64,000 nucleotides of DNA from JANQPX01 sp965204405. Its GTDB lineage: Bacteria > Pseudomonadota > Alphaproteobacteria > Geminicoccales > Geminicoccaceae. Of the stretch, positions 33,978 through 43,055 are shown piece by piece. Below the pieces are notes generated by a model. It worked only from the letters and a program-made list of their open reading frames with translations, had not been told where the DNA came from and did not search any database. Position 1 is the stretch's first letter, and each line of letters opens with the position of its first letter. The stretch is from positions 372,001 through 436,000 of the forward strand of contig CBDBEN010000005.1 in NCBI GenBank assembly GCA_965204405.1, read 5' to 3'. The position numbers and the translations under genes were made by a program.

Positions 33978-34598
33978 TCAGTTCCAGGAAACCTGAAAGG
34001 CGCAGAGTTGGAAATCCTGGTCGAGGGACGAGAGGACGATACTCGGATCGTCGCTATGGGGGATCGTTAGAACTTCCCGCGCGGGGGCCGTTCGATGCGG
34101 CAGGGGACCGGTGAAGTCGCTGGCGCCGCGGGTGTGCATGCCGATGGCGATAGGACGGGCGGGATCGATACGGGCATCGATCATCTCCAGCCGTTTCATC
34201 GACCTGCCGGCGGTAAGCAGATAGATCGTCCGAGGAAGAATGGTGTCCGCCGATAGCCGGTAAACGATTGTTCCGTCCCGTTCGACGGCTTCCAAGGCGC
34301 GACCATTCCGGGTCAGGTCCGGAATGGTCGCATCGATATTCAATTGCCGAGCGACGTGATCGTCGGTCACCGTGAAGCCATAGAAGATCGCATCGGTTAT
34401 CCGACCGGTGAACAGGATCTCGTAGTGCTCGATTCCCGTTCCTTGTCCACTCTCCACCTCGTCAGGTTGGACGATCCAAGGGCAAGTCGACCGATTGCCG
34501 TCGGCGATCACAGGATTGTCCACCCCGAACCTCGCCATCATTGCCGCGATGAAGCCAAAAAAGATGATCAGCCTCATTCGCCCTAGTCTTGGTGCCAT
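33978..34598 (-). CDS. Secreted hypothetical protein
   Basis: I do not recognise the family. The 206-residue product has a hydrophobic N-terminal segment (about 9-32, LIIFFGFIAAMMARFG) that could be a signal peptide. It then has a beta-rich region with repeated short strands and two Cys residues (about 39 and near the C-terminus) that could form a disulfide. Met at 34577 is an alternative start that would leave a better-proportioned signal peptide. It lies 60 bp downstream of an OmpA-like gene on the same strand and could be cotranscribed with it, which hints at an envelope role. Confidence 0.6.
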   Translation of the reverse strand: MAPRLGRMRLIIFFGFIAAMMARFGVDNPVIADGNRSTCPWIVQPDEVESGQGTGIEHYEILFTGRITDAIFYGFTVTDDHVARQLNIDATIPDLTRNGRALEAVERDGTIVYRLSADTILPRTIYLLTAGRSMKRLEMIDARIDPARPIAIGMHTRGASDFTGPLPHRTAPAREVLTIPHSDDPSIVLSSLDQDFQLCAFQVSWN

Positions 34599-34656
34599 CG
34601 GAGCTGCCTTTTCATCGTCGCCACAGCAAAACAGAACGCTTCAGCTTTCCCGACAT

Positions 34657-35277
34657 TCAGCTATCGAGATTGGTAAATTCCACGCGTCGATTGATAGCGG
34701 CCTTGGGATTTGCCACATCATAAAGCTCGTCTTCTCCCTTGCCGGCAATCTGCAATCGATCGATGTCGATAAGATGCTGCTCGACCAGGTAGAACTGCAC
34801 CGAGAGAGCCCGCTGCGTCGACAGGCCGAGATTGTAGACTTCGGTGCCGATGGCATCGGTGTGGCCCTCGACCACGATCGATTTTTCCTGCATCAAGTCG
34901 CTCTTCAGCACCGCAGCCACACGATCCAGCGTCGACATTGCAGCCGGTGACAGTCTTGAGGAATCGAACTCGAACTGAATGGCCATCGCAAACGCATGGG
35001 GCCCGGTATCCGCCCAAACGGATCTCGAGGCGTTGTTCGCGGCCTGTTGCGCACCGTGGATTCGGATCGAGCGAGTCTTGCCGAGAGATGTATCATCATC
35101 ATTCAACTCGGCCCGGCAATGATCCGGGATGTCCGGGTTGATCGCTTGAAAAATCTCGCAATAGCTTGCCTGATTGCTAAGAAAGATCGCCTGTTCCGCG
35201 ATCGCCGTCGATAGAAACGGCAGACAGGAGAGAGCGGCCGTACAGGCTATGATACTGAGCCGGTTTACCCGCAGCAT
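34657..35277 (-). CDS. OmpA-like periplasmic protein
   Basis: The 206-residue product has a signal peptide (about 1-28, ending STAIAEQ) and a C-terminal OmpA domain (about 95-205). The peptidoglycan-contact elements VVEGHTDAIGTEVYNLGLS and INRRVEF are visible. The N-terminal mature part is short with two Cys residues. No beta-barrel or lipobox is seen, so it may be a soluble or loosely attached periplasmic peptidoglycan-binding protein. It is a paralogue of the neighbouring OmpA-like gene, from which it is separated by about 220 bp. Confidence 0.85.
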   Translation of the reverse strand: MLRVNRLSIIACTAALSCLPFLSTAIAEQAIFLSNQASYCEIFQAINPDIPDHCRAELNDDDTSLGKTRSIRIHGAQQAANNASRSVWADTGPHAFAMAIQFEFDSSRLSPAAMSTLDRVAAVLKSDLMQEKSIVVEGHTDAIGTEVYNLGLSTQRALSVQFYLVEQHLIDIDRLQIAGKGEDELYDVANPKAAINRRVEFTNLDS

Positions 35278-35499
35278 GACGTCAACTCCGTTGAAAGATT
35301 ACGCTTCATGAAGCCATTCTTCGGGACAGAAATCGTCCGCCTACTCAAAAAAACTGAGGCAAACCGGCGAGAAGTCAACGAAACCCAAAATAGTCTTCAT
35401 GATAGCTATCAAATCAATTCAGTATTGAGCCATAGGCGGAGGCTCAAAGCACTCGTCTCCGCGGCTCCAGGGCGATCCAGGATCGCATGGCTCTAGACG

Positions 35500-36177
35500 T
35501 CAGTTCAGGGCGTAGAACTCGACGCGGCGATTGATCCCATCGGCCGGTTCGGTGCCGGAGAGCGGCTGTGCCTCGCCGACACCGTCGATCTGCAGCCTGC
35601 TCGCCGATATACTCCATGTGGTCGTAAGATAGCTCTTGACCGCCTGTGCGCGGTCTTGGGACAGGACCAAATTGTAGGCGTCGCTGCCAATGGCATCGGT
35701 GTGTCCCAAAATAAGCAATGTCTTGTCCTGGTTGTCCGTTGCCGCCATCACTTCGCCGAGCCTGTCAATATAGGGCTTGGACTCCGGTAGAAGCTCCACG
35801 GAATCGAACGCAAACTGGAGATTGAAGCCCAGCCCGACACCGCTCGTTTGATCGATGGGGACATCGTCCGAAGCAGCAGCGATCTGCGTTCCAGTTTCCT
35901 TCGGGGTTTGATTTTCCGGCTCATGCAGCCGGATGGCGCGAGTTTTTTCCCGCTGAGCCCGGGCAACAGGCGCCTTTTCCTTTGATCGAAACGAGCGAGT
36001 CCGCTGGCCGTCTACAATGCTTTTGCCCTTGCCGAACAGCACATTGCTGACTTCTTCGGCGGTGGGTACACCCTGATAGATGATCACCTCCTCGGCCGCC
36101 GCAGCCAAGGAAAGCGCGGATAGGCCGGCGGCAGTAATGGCGCCGACAAAGGCTGACTTAGGGGCAATGAACCTCAT
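35500..36177 (-). CDS. OmpA-like periplasmic protein (paralogue)
   Basis: The 225-residue product has a signal peptide (about 1-28, ending LAAAAEE). A low-complexity basic middle region follows (about 45-90), then a C-terminal OmpA domain (about 115-225) with LLILGHTDAIGSDAYNLVLS and GINRRVEF. It resembles the product of the next gene, so the pair probably arose by duplication. It is divergent from the type II secretion cluster, which starts about 320 bp away. A link to anchoring the secretion machine to peptidoglycan is possible but only inferred. Confidence 0.85.
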   Translation of the reverse strand: MRFIAPKSAFVGAITAAGLSALSLAAAAEEVIIYQGVPTAEEVSNVLFGKGKSIVDGQRTRSFRSKEKAPVARAQREKTRAIRLHEPENQTPKETGTQIAAASDDVPIDQTSGVGLGFNLQFAFDSVELLPESKPYIDRLGEVMAATDNQDKTLLILGHTDAIGSDAYNLVLSQDRAQAVKSYLTTTWSISASRLQIDGVGEAQPLSGTEPADGINRRVEFYALN

Positions 36178-36495
36178 TTGTTTTCTCCACTTCGACCGAG
36201 AACAAGTCTCTCATTGATGCTGCTGCTCGGCGTCCGATGTCGGTGCGCGCCCGAGCGCTGAAAATCTTCTGGGGACATCGCCAATCGCCCATTGGCAATC
36301 GGTGATCATGTCAAGCGATCGTCATCGATTTTCCGGAAAACGGATGTGCGGCAGATCACACGTCACCGATCTGTCAGCTGAACAGCTTCTTCTCCTACGT
36401 TTAGGTCTATTGTCTTGAGCTGTTGATCGCCTTGAAGTAGAAGAATGCCTTTAGGATTATCGTCAAAACAGAGTCCCGAAAGACGAGGTCACTTC
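36178..36495. other. Divergent intergenic region between OmpA-like and gspG genes
   Basis: About 320 bp with no supported gene. It must hold the promoters for the leftward OmpA-like gene and the rightward secretion cluster. I see no clear dyad or recognisable operator. An upstream ATG at 36445 in the gspG frame is possible but lacks a ribosome site. Confidence 0.5.
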
Positions 36496-36936
36496 ATGCT
36501 CGCCACGCCATGCCTTGTTCGGCGGCACCGATCAGATGCAGGGTTCACGCTCATCGAGCTGCTTGTGGTTCTCGTAATCCTTGGCCTGTTGGCAGCTTTT
36601 GCCGCACCCCAGGTTCTGAAATATCTCGGATCGGCCAAGTCCGATGCCGCCGAAGCCCAGGTTCAGAATATCTCATCGATCCTCGATCTCTACCGGCTTG
36701 AGGTCGGCAGCTATCCTTCGGAGGTCGATGGGCTGGAGGCCTTGATCGAAGCACCCGATGACGCACCCCGCTGGAATGGCCCTTATGTCAAGAAGCGGGA
36801 TGCGTTGATCGATCCTTGGGGACAGATCTATGGCTATCGCATGCCCGGCGAACACGGCGACTATGACCTCTATTCACTCGGTGCCGATCAAGCCGAAGGC
36901 GGGGAAGGTGAGAACCGGGATATTACGAGCTGGTAG
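36496..36936 (+). CDS. gspG: Type II secretion major pseudopilin GspG
   Basis: The 146-residue prepilin has a short leader ending in GFTLIELLVVLVILGLLAA, the class III N-methylation motif cut before the Phe, followed by the helical stem. The Ca-site region of GspG (YRLEVGSYPSEVDGLEAL, NGPYVKKRDALIDPWG) is present, as is the C-terminal DLYSLGADQAEGG. These features mark it as the major pseudopilin. It is the first of eight secretion genes on this strand. It overlaps gspH by about 29 bases. Confidence 0.96.
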   Translation: MLATPCLVRRHRSDAGFTLIELLVVLVILGLLAAFAAPQVLKYLGSAKSDAAEAQVQNISSILDLYRLEVGSYPSEVDGLEALIEAPDDAPRWNGPYVKKRDALIDPWGQIYGYRMPGEHGDYDLYSLGADQAEGGEGENRDITSW

Positions 36937-37387
36937 CCTGGGCCATGAGCGTGGCTTCACGCTTCTAGAGCTGCTCGTCGTTCTGGTGATCATCGGCCTG
37001 ATGGCGGCGACGATCCCGGGCTTCCTGCTTCGGGACAATACCGCTCTTGATCTCGACCATGCCGCCCGGACCTTGGCGGACGGTCTTCGCAAGGTGCAGA
37101 ATGCCGCTGTTTTCGAGAATGACGACCGACTTTTCACCGTCGACATCGAGCGGCGCCAATTCCTGGCGGGCGAGGGAGCGACGCCGGTTCAGCTGCGCCC
37201 CGACATCGGCCTTGCCTTCGTGACTGCAAGGCAGGAGCAGCTTGGGCAATCGATCGGCCGGATCCGCTTCTTACCGGATGGTAGCTCTACCGGCGGGCGC
37301 ATCAAGCTGGCGCTCGGTAACCGGCAGCATACCATCGATGTCGACTGGCTGACCGGTGCAATCACGACCGCGACCGAAACGCCCTGA
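36908..37387 (+). CDS. gspH: Type II secretion minor pseudopilin GspH
   Basis: The product has about 159 residues with the prepilin motif GFTLLELLVVLVIIGLMAA near the start, followed by a GspH-type stem and beta domain. I place the start at GTG 36908, which keeps a short leader and overlaps the end of gspG. A longer in-frame reading exists from 36830, but it runs far into gspG and is unlikely. It is the minor pseudopilin that sits near the tip of the pseudopilus. Confidence 0.9.
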   Translation: MRTGILRAGSLGHERGFTLLELLVVLVIIGLMAATIPGFLLRDNTALDLDHAARTLADGLRKVQNAAVFENDDRLFTVDIERRQFLAGEGATPVQLRPDIGLAFVTARQEQLGQSIGRIRFLPDGSSTGGRIKLALGNRQHTIDVDWLTGAITTATETP

Positions 37388-37391
37388 CATC

Positions 37392-37775
37392 ATGGCTCGA
37401 CGCAATACCTTCTCCGGTTTCACCTTGCTCGAGGTTCTGGTGGCTCTGATCATCTTCGCCATCGCGTTCGGTGCGATCGCTGGGATTTTTCAAACTGCAC
37501 TTCGCCAATCGACGACGGCGGAAACGCTCGACAATGCGCGGGCCCTTGCCATGCAGCAAATCACACGCTTCGGTACTGAATGGCCGTTAGAGCCGATCGA
37601 ACGATCCGGTGTTTCTTCAGAAGGGTACATCTGGCGCGCCCATGTCGCGCTGGCTGCTCCTCTTCCCGAAGAACAGAATATCGCGCTTTACGAGGTAACG
37701 GTCGATGTCGGCGCCGATGACAGCGACCGGCATTACGTCACCTTGCAAACGCTCCGTATCGGTACTGCGCCTTGA
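37392..37775 (+). CDS. gspI: Type II secretion minor pseudopilin GspI
   Basis: The 127-residue product has the leader MARRNTFSG followed by FTLLEVLVALIIFAIAFG, the class III prepilin signature. The size and the ARALAMQQITRFGTEW segment fit GspI. Start ATG 37392 lies just after the gspH stop. The last base pairs overlap the gspJ start (TTGA), so translation is coupled. Confidence 0.92.
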   Translation: MARRNTFSGFTLLEVLVALIIFAIAFGAIAGIFQTALRQSTTAETLDNARALAMQQITRFGTEWPLEPIERSGVSSEGYIWRAHVALAAPLPEEQNIALYEVTVDVGADDSDRHYVTLQTLRIGTAP

Positions 37776-38413
37776 ACAGAAACCTTCCAATTTCGTCCTG
37801 CGGCGCTGAAGGCTTCACGCTCTTGGAATTGCTGGTGGCCATGACGCTGCTCGGTCTCTTGATGACCGCCCTGTTCGGCGGTGTCAGGCTTGGCGCGCGC
37901 GTTTGGGAAACAAGCGACAGGACGGTCCAGGAGAGCAGCAGGGCAGAGGCCATCCGAGGGTTTCTTCTTGATCGCCTCGAACAGACCATGCCCGTAACGG
38001 CCCTTCTCTCGGGTGATCGTGACGAGGTGGTTTTTGCAGGCGAACGCACCGCTTTGCGCTTTGCGTCGACGATGCCGGCGAGCCTGGGAATAGGCCCCTT
38101 CGTGCTGGAGCTGGCGCTGACGCCGGGGCTGGATGGCGAGAACGGCTTAACCCTTCGATGGCGGGCACTTCGGCCCGAGGCCGGCGTCGGAAAGGGCAAG
38201 CGTGTCATCGTTGATAGTGTTCAGACGGTCGCCTTTTCCTATTTTGGCGGAAAAGACGGTCTTGGTCCGCCTGGCTGGCACGACACATGGACCGACCAAG
38301 AGTTCCTGCCGTCGCTCATTCGCCTGAAGCTCGGCTTTCCAGATGGCATCAAACCTTGGCCTGCGCTGACGATCTCACCCAAAATCGATGAGTGGTATGA
38401 TGTATCCAATTGA
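37772..38413 (+). CDS. gspJ: Type II secretion minor pseudopilin GspJ
   Basis: The 213-residue product carries the prepilin signature GFTLLELLVAMTLLGLLMT. A larger beta domain follows, with the RLGARVWE and FAGERTALRF segments typical of GspJ. It begins with TTG at 37772, overlapping the stop of gspI by four bases. It stops nine bases before gspL. GspI, J and K form the pseudopilus tip complex. Confidence 0.92.
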   Translation: MNRNLPISSCGAEGFTLLELLVAMTLLGLLMTALFGGVRLGARVWETSDRTVQESSRAEAIRGFLLDRLEQTMPVTALLSGDRDEVVFAGERTALRFASTMPASLGIGPFVLELALTPGLDGENGLTLRWRALRPEAGVGKGKRVIVDSVQTVAFSYFGGKDGLGPPGWHDTWTDQEFLPSLIRLKLGFPDGIKPWPALTISPKIDEWYDVSN

Positions 38414-38422
38414 AGACCGACG

Positions 38423-39529
38423 ATGGCTGATCGCTTGAGCAACGCACTTCATCTCCCGGGCGATATGATTCGGTGGTGGATCGACGAGCTTTCGGAATTG
38501 CTGCCGAAGAGGTTGATGTCGGCAACGGCAGATTTGCGCCCCTGTTTGATCCTTGCCATGACCGGCAAGGACACAATCCTCCTTGAGAGCACGACAAAGC
38601 ATGGAGAGCGCGAGCGTGGCCGGATCATCGAAACCGGCGATAGCGCATCCGCCGGCAGTTCTGCAGCCCAGCCATCCACAGCCCTTGCTGGTATGACCAA
38701 GCGCCGCTATCGGAAATGGCCGCTTGTCGTAAGACTTGCTAGTGATCTAGGCCTGCGCAAATGCGTCGACCTTCCGCTGGCGGCCAAAGACGACCTCGCA
38801 CAGCTTCTGCATTTCGAGCTGGATCGGCTCACCCCGTTCGAGGCAGAGAACGTACGCTTTGCCTGGCGTATCGTTAAGACCGAGGCAAAAGCCGGGCGGA
38901 TGCAAGTCGAGCTTGAGATGGCCCCCAAGACCGTGGTCGACAAGGGGCTTGAGCTTGTGGCCATCCAGGGGCGGAAGGTGGATCGCGTCGAGCTTGAAGG
39001 CGGCCCCGACAATCATGAACCGCTCGATTTGCTGCCACGACCCATCGAGGCGAAGCCGGGCAAGAGCTTGCTGGGCAGGATCTTGCCCCTCACCGCTTTT
39101 GTCCTCTTGATCATCGCGATCGCCATTCCTTTGCGGAAGCAGCAAGCGCAGATGGTCAGCCTGGAGAAGGAAATCGCTTTGGTCCGCGCCGAAGCCGAGG
39201 AGAACCTGGCGCTGAGAGAGCAGCTCGATTCCCTGACGAGAGAGGCGCGCTTCCTGGTGGATGCCAAGAACGGCCGTGCGATGATGACCGAGGTTTTGGC
39301 TGAACTCACGCGCCTCATTCCCGATCACAGCCATATCGTGCAGCTGCAGATCGGCAAGGAGACGATCGAGCTGAGCGGCCTTGCGGAAACGGCCTCCGAC
39401 CTGATCGTGATCCTCGATCAATCACCGCTGCTGATGTCGCCGCGGTTCCGCTCACCGGTCACCCGGGATCCTCGATCGGGGAAGGAACGGTTCCAGATCT
39501 CGGCCGATTTGGCGGAAGGGACGTCCTGA
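38423..39529 (+). CDS. gspL: GspL-type inner-membrane secretion protein with PilN-like domain
   Basis: The 368-residue product has an N-terminal cytoplasmic actin-like region (about 30-190), a single membrane helix (about 218-236, LTAFVLLIIAIAIP) and a periplasmic coiled coil. It ends in a PilN/ferredoxin-like domain. This is the GspL layout that links the secretion ATPase to the pseudopilus, though the ATPase gene is not in the window. It overlaps gspM by one base (TGATG). Confidence 0.85.
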   Translation: MADRLSNALHLPGDMIRWWIDELSELLPKRLMSATADLRPCLILAMTGKDTILLESTTKHGERERGRIIETGDSASAGSSAAQPSTALAGMTKRRYRKWPLVVRLASDLGLRKCVDLPLAAKDDLAQLLHFELDRLTPFEAENVRFAWRIVKTEAKAGRMQVELEMAPKTVVDKGLELVAIQGRKVDRVELEGGPDNHEPLDLLPRPIEAKPGKSLLGRILPLTAFVLLIIAIAIPLRKQQAQMVSLEKEIALVRAEAEENLALREQLDSLTREARFLVDAKNGRAMMTEVLAELTRLIPDHSHIVQLQIGKETIELSGLAETASDLIVILDQSPLLMSPRFRSPVTRDPRSGKERFQISADLAEGTS

Positions 39530-40113
39530 TGCTGCGGCCGGGCTCCGTTCCCGCGAAGATTGCAGCATTGGCAATCCTCGGTATCCTGCTGCTTGCGACT
39601 CACCAGTTTGTCATCGAGCCGGTGACCCGGACCTATCAGAATAATCGGGACCATATCGCAAGAAACAGCAAGCTGCTGCTCCGCTATCGAGCGCTAGCAG
39701 CCGAGCGGCCTGTCCTGGCCGAACAATTGGCGGCGTTCCAGGAGGATAGCGGGACGGGGGCCGGATATCTCGAAGGGCCAAGCGACGGGCTTGCGGCGGC
39801 AGAACTGCAGGAACGGGTCAGCGACGCCATCGACGAAGCGGATGGCGAGATCAAGAGCATGCAGATCCTCCCCGCGAGCGACGTCGAAAATGGGCTCCCG
39901 TTCAGGCGCACGGGCTTGAAGGCCCGCTTTTCGGCAAGCATCGATGAGCTAGCCGAGGCTCTCTATGACCTGGAAGTCAACGAGCCTCACCTATTCATCG
40001 ACGAAATTCTGGTGGTCGCAGGACGCTCCCGTTCGCGTCAGGATAAGACGGTGACGGACCCGGTGCTCGACATTCGCATGAACGTACTCGGATATGCACG
40101 GAAAGAGGACTAG
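39529..40113 (+). CDS. gspM: GspM-like type II secretion protein
   Basis: The 194-residue product has one N-terminal membrane helix (about 10-28), then a coiled-coil stretch and a ferredoxin-like periplasmic domain (about 105-180). The short length and PilO-like fold fit the GspMb subtype. It is coupled to gspL by overlapping stop and start codons. The following 144 bp carries only a 33-codon frame that I do not support as a gene. Confidence 0.82.
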   Translation: MLRPGSVPAKIAALAILGILLLATHQFVIEPVTRTYQNNRDHIARNSKLLLRYRALAAERPVLAEQLAAFQEDSGTGAGYLEGPSDGLAAAELQERVSDAIDEADGEIKSMQILPASDVENGLPFRRTGLKARFSASIDELAEALYDLEVNEPHLFIDEILVVAGRSRSRQDKTVTDPVLDIRMNVLGYARKED

Positions 40114-40257
40114 GCCATGGCAGCACTGTCTCGTGTTATCCTTTGGCATACTGGGACGGCGGCTGCGGGGCCCGTAAACAGCAAGATCCTGGGCATGACC
40201 GGACCATGCGTACAATAACAGCATAGCGATCGAGCCGATGACCAGGCGGATGAAGGG

Positions 40258-40845
40258 ATGACCATGCAAGTCTCGAGCGGAGCTGTTGCAGGATGGCTGC
40301 TGATTTCAGCCGGTCTGGTGGGTGTGATCGCGCTCCAGCTCGATGGGCGGTTTCCGTTCTTTCCGTCAACGGCGGTGACCGCCGCGCCGAACTCGCCGAC
40401 GGAGCATGGAACCGATAGCCGGGACGATCTCGCGATCAACCTACCATCCCCGGAGATCCTGGATGAAATTGTGGACCGGCCGTTGTTTTCCAGTTCCCGC
40501 CGCCCGTTCCTGCTGATCAGGAACGAGGTGCCGAATGCTGCTCCGGCCAAGAAGACAACACTTTCCCTGACGCTGGCTGGCACGATGCTGGCCGGCGAGG
40601 CGCGGATGGCGTTGCTGCTGCATCCCACCAAAGGTCTGCTCCGTCTTCGCCAAGGGCAGAAGATCGACGGCTGGCGTATCGGCGACATCGGCGAGGACGA
40701 AGTGTCCCTTAAGCGCGGCGGGCGGACGGCCCTGCTCAGGCTGAGGGAAAATCCGCTCGAATCAGAGATATCGAAGGTCCGCGCGACATCCATCGGAAAG
40801 GCCGCCAATTCCGAGCTTGCCTCCAAACCGATGCCGGCCGAGTAG
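40258..40845 (+). CDS. GspC/GspN-like type II secretion protein
   Basis: The 195-residue product has an N-terminal membrane helix (about 12-28). A Pro-rich linker with DEIVDRPLFSSSRRPF follows, the conserved motif of alphaproteobacterial GspN and of the GspC homology region. A small beta domain (about 90-150) resembles the GspC HR domain that touches the secretin. No PDZ domain is present, so it is shorter than a full GspC. Which name applies is not clear from sequence alone. The stop overlaps the GTG of gspK. Confidence 0.75.
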   Translation: MTMQVSSGAVAGWLLISAGLVGVIALQLDGRFPFFPSTAVTAAPNSPTEHGTDSRDDLAINLPSPEILDEIVDRPLFSSSRRPFLLIRNEVPNAAPAKKTTLSLTLAGTMLAGEARMALLLHPTKGLLRLRQGQKIDGWRIGDIGEDEVSLKRGGRTALLRLRENPLESEISKVRATSIGKAANSELASKPMPAE

Positions 40846-41741
40846 TGCCCAAGGTACGATCGGAGACAACCACTTCCGAACGCGGCATGGCGTTGGTCGC
40901 CGTGCTCTGGATTACCGGTCTTCTGGCGCTTCTGGCGGCCGGCGTCGGCTCGAGCGGCCGCCTCTCCAGCCGTTTGGCCTATAATGGAGTTGAAGGCGCC
41001 AAGGCCCGGCTCCTGGCCGAGGCCGGTGTCAACAAGGCCATTTACGACATGCTCACCTCCGAGACCGGCCAACTATGGCCGGCCGATGGTTCACGCCGGC
41101 TTATGCTGGAGCTGGATGGCAATCGAATCGCCGTGCAGGTTCGGGATGAAGACGGCAAGTTCGACCTCAATGCAGCACCGCCGGACCTGCTCGCCGGCCT
41201 GCTGCAGCGCGCCGGTCTCGAAGAAGCCGCCGCCGGGGAACTGGCGGACAGGATAGACGATCGGCGGAACGGATCGAGCCTATCGGACGAAGGGGTTGAT
41301 CAGCCTTTTCGCCAGATCGGAGAACTGCTGACGGTTCCCGGCATGACCGAGCCCCTCTTCGAGCGGCTGCGCCCTGATATCACCATCTATTCCGAAGCGG
41401 AGGGCATCGACCCGCTCCGAGCCTCGACGACCGCGCTCATGGCTCTTCCCGGCATGACGGCGGAAGCCCTGACAGCAGTTCGAACGGCGGCGGCGTTTGA
41501 GGATGATGGGCTTTCAGCACTGCCCTCTGAGCTGATCTCTTCCTTCGAGGACTATTTCCTGCCCTCTCGGGAGCTGGTTTTCGAAGTCCGGGCTCTCGGA
41601 CAAACCAAAGAGGGCGGGCGCTTTCTTCTCGAAACGGTCGTCGCTCTCGACGGCGGACTTAGCAGGCAGCCTTTCAAGACTTATCTCTGGGGTAGAGGGA
41701 CGTTAAGAGCCGACGATCCCCTGCTGCAAGGGCCCGGTTAG
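40845..41741 (+). CDS. gspK: Type II secretion minor pseudopilin GspK
   Basis: The 298-residue product has the prepilin-like N-terminus GMALVAVLWITGLLALLAAG, in which the position after the Gly is Met rather than Phe, as is normal for GspK. The large alpha domain follows, with the GKFDLNAAPPDLLAGLLQ segment and a helix-hairpin-helix-like region (about 190-215). It starts at GTG 40845, overlapping the previous stop. It is the last gene of the run and is followed by a strong hairpin. Confidence 0.92.
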   Translation: MPKVRSETTTSERGMALVAVLWITGLLALLAAGVGSSGRLSSRLAYNGVEGAKARLLAEAGVNKAIYDMLTSETGQLWPADGSRRLMLELDGNRIAVQVRDEDGKFDLNAAPPDLLAGLLQRAGLEEAAAGELADRIDDRRNGSSLSDEGVDQPFRQIGELLTVPGMTEPLFERLRPDITIYSEAEGIDPLRASTTALMALPGMTAEALTAVRTAAAFEDDGLSALPSELISSFEDYFLPSRELVFEVRALGQTKEGGRFLLETVVALDGGLSRQPFKTYLWGRGTLRADDPLLQGPG

Positions 41742-41751
41742 CCTCATCAGT

Positions 41752-41794
41752 ATACGATGCGCAGCCGAAGCCGAGGTACGGCTGCGCATCGTAT
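41752..41794. terminator. Bidirectional hairpin terminator between gspK and the HbpS-like gene
   Basis: A perfect 16-bp inverted repeat (ATACGATGCGCAGCCG and its complement) with an 11-base loop lies 10 bases after the gspK stop. The same hairpin lies after the convergent gene's stop at 41851, read from the other side. No long T run follows, so it may act as a bidirectional or Rho-assisted terminator or protect transcript ends. Confidence 0.75.
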
Positions 41795-41850
41795 CATTTC
41801 GTGATCGTTGGGTTCGTTTGGTCGGAGGGGCTAGGACTTGGGTTAGGTGA

Positions 41851-42633
41851 TCACTGCACTGGTGTAAGGGCTGCTGCCGCTGCTGCTTCAGCCGTAGCAT
41901 CGAGACAATTCGGATGTCCGAAGCCATTCGTGACGTCGAAGATGATATTGTCCGGTCGTAGTAGATCACCACTGACACCTGCGGTGACGAAATCCAGCCC
42001 TAGATTGTGGCGAGTTTCCCAGGCAACCATGTGATCACGACAGGATGTGTCGCCGCTGACGCCGATGCCGCCGAGCCTGTCGCCGCTGGCGTCATAGAGG
42101 GCAAGTCCACCACCGAACACGTTTACACCACCAATCCTTTCGCCGACCATGGGATCATTATGCTTGCCGAACCGTTTTGCCTTGCCCTTATAGGCGGCCT
42201 TGGTGTCCACTGGATTGCTGAACTGAAGGCCGAACAGACTGCCTCCCGGTTGAACAGCCGCCCAGAGATTGGCGGTGGACAGCACCAGACCGACAAATGT
42301 GCCGCCCGAATTTGCATCTAGGCTCAGCGAGTTCGCGGTATTGGCCTTTTGCGCTGAGATCACCCGGCTCGCCAGCCATTGCGACTGGAGATTGTCGTCA
42401 CCGGTGAATGCTACGGCGCAAACCGTCCCGTCGTCAGCAACAATTGTGCCCCACATTTCGTTGTTCAAGGTGAGATTGACCGCACTATTGGCCGATTGGA
42501 GTGCGCTACGCAGCTCGGCGTGCCCAGGTAAATTGTTGCAATTAGAAGCTCGGGCGTCGCCAGCGCTCGACAAGATACTCATACCGGCAACCGCCGCGGC
42601 GCTGAGCAAGCGATATCGAACATCAAATGCCAT
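41851..42633 (-). CDS. Secreted HbpS/GlcG-like haem- or ligand-binding protein
   Basis: The product has about 260 residues with a signal peptide (about 1-30, cleaved near GDARAS). The mature part has the GlcG/HbpS fold marks: VSGDTSCRDH and the GGVNVFGGGLALYD strand, with Gly-rich loops. Family members include the haem-binding HbpS of Streptomyces and glycolate-locus GlcG; the ligand here is unknown. Three Cys residues in the mature chain may form disulfides. The start at 42633 is set by an AAGGAG nine bases upstream; a longer reading adds an unlikely 24 residues. Confidence 0.75.
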   Translation of the reverse strand: MAFDVRYRLLSAAAVAGMSILSSAGDARASNCNNLPGHAELRSALQSANSAVNLTLNNEMWGTIVADDGTVCAVAFTGDDNLQSQWLASRVISAQKANTANSLSLDANSGGTFVGLVLSTANLWAAVQPGGSLFGLQFSNPVDTKAAYKGKAKRFGKHNDPMVGERIGGVNVFGGGLALYDASGDRLGGIGVSGDTSCRDHMVAWETRHNLGLDFVTAGVSGDLLRPDNIIFDVTNGFGHPNCLDATAEAAAAAALTPVQ

Positions 42634-43055
42634 GGTATGCACTCCTTTAAGGGGACAAAATACTGTTTCTATCTTTTTTGGAGAGATGTAGAATGTGTAC
42701 AGCAACTATAGCGCGAAATCAACGCTGATAAGTAGAATTTATTGATGAAATTTAAACTTAAAGGCGTGGTATTTTTGAGCCTATCTCATTGTAATAACGT
42801 GATACTTCTTCTCGTCTCGGCATGGTGAGGTGCCGATGCGTGAAGTTGCCAGGTAGCTGTCAATGCTGACCTCTAATCTCGGCCGACGACGGCCAGCGTA
42901 CTTGCCGTCGGTAATGATATTGGGCTTGTATGATAACGCTATCGCGCAGGTTTCTCAGCGGGTCACGGCAGAAAATCCAATCGCTCTACCAATTTCATTC
43001 TCGACACAGCATGTTTAGCGGGAGATCCTGACGTCTTCGAACAAGGAGAAGGCAG
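42634..43055. other. Divergent intergenic region of about 420 bp
   Basis: The region lies between the leftward HbpS-like gene and the rightward amidinotransferase gene and contains no supported gene. It is AT-rich in its left third (about 42655-42790), where the promoter of the HbpS-like gene is expected. A ribosome site (AAGGAGAAGG) precedes 43056. I see no clear operator. Confidence 0.5.

Noticed and set aside
40117..40215. 33-codon frame between gspM and the GspC/N-like gene
   Set aside because: It has an ATG but no ribosome site of note, no membrane or prepilin character and no match to any gsp gene.
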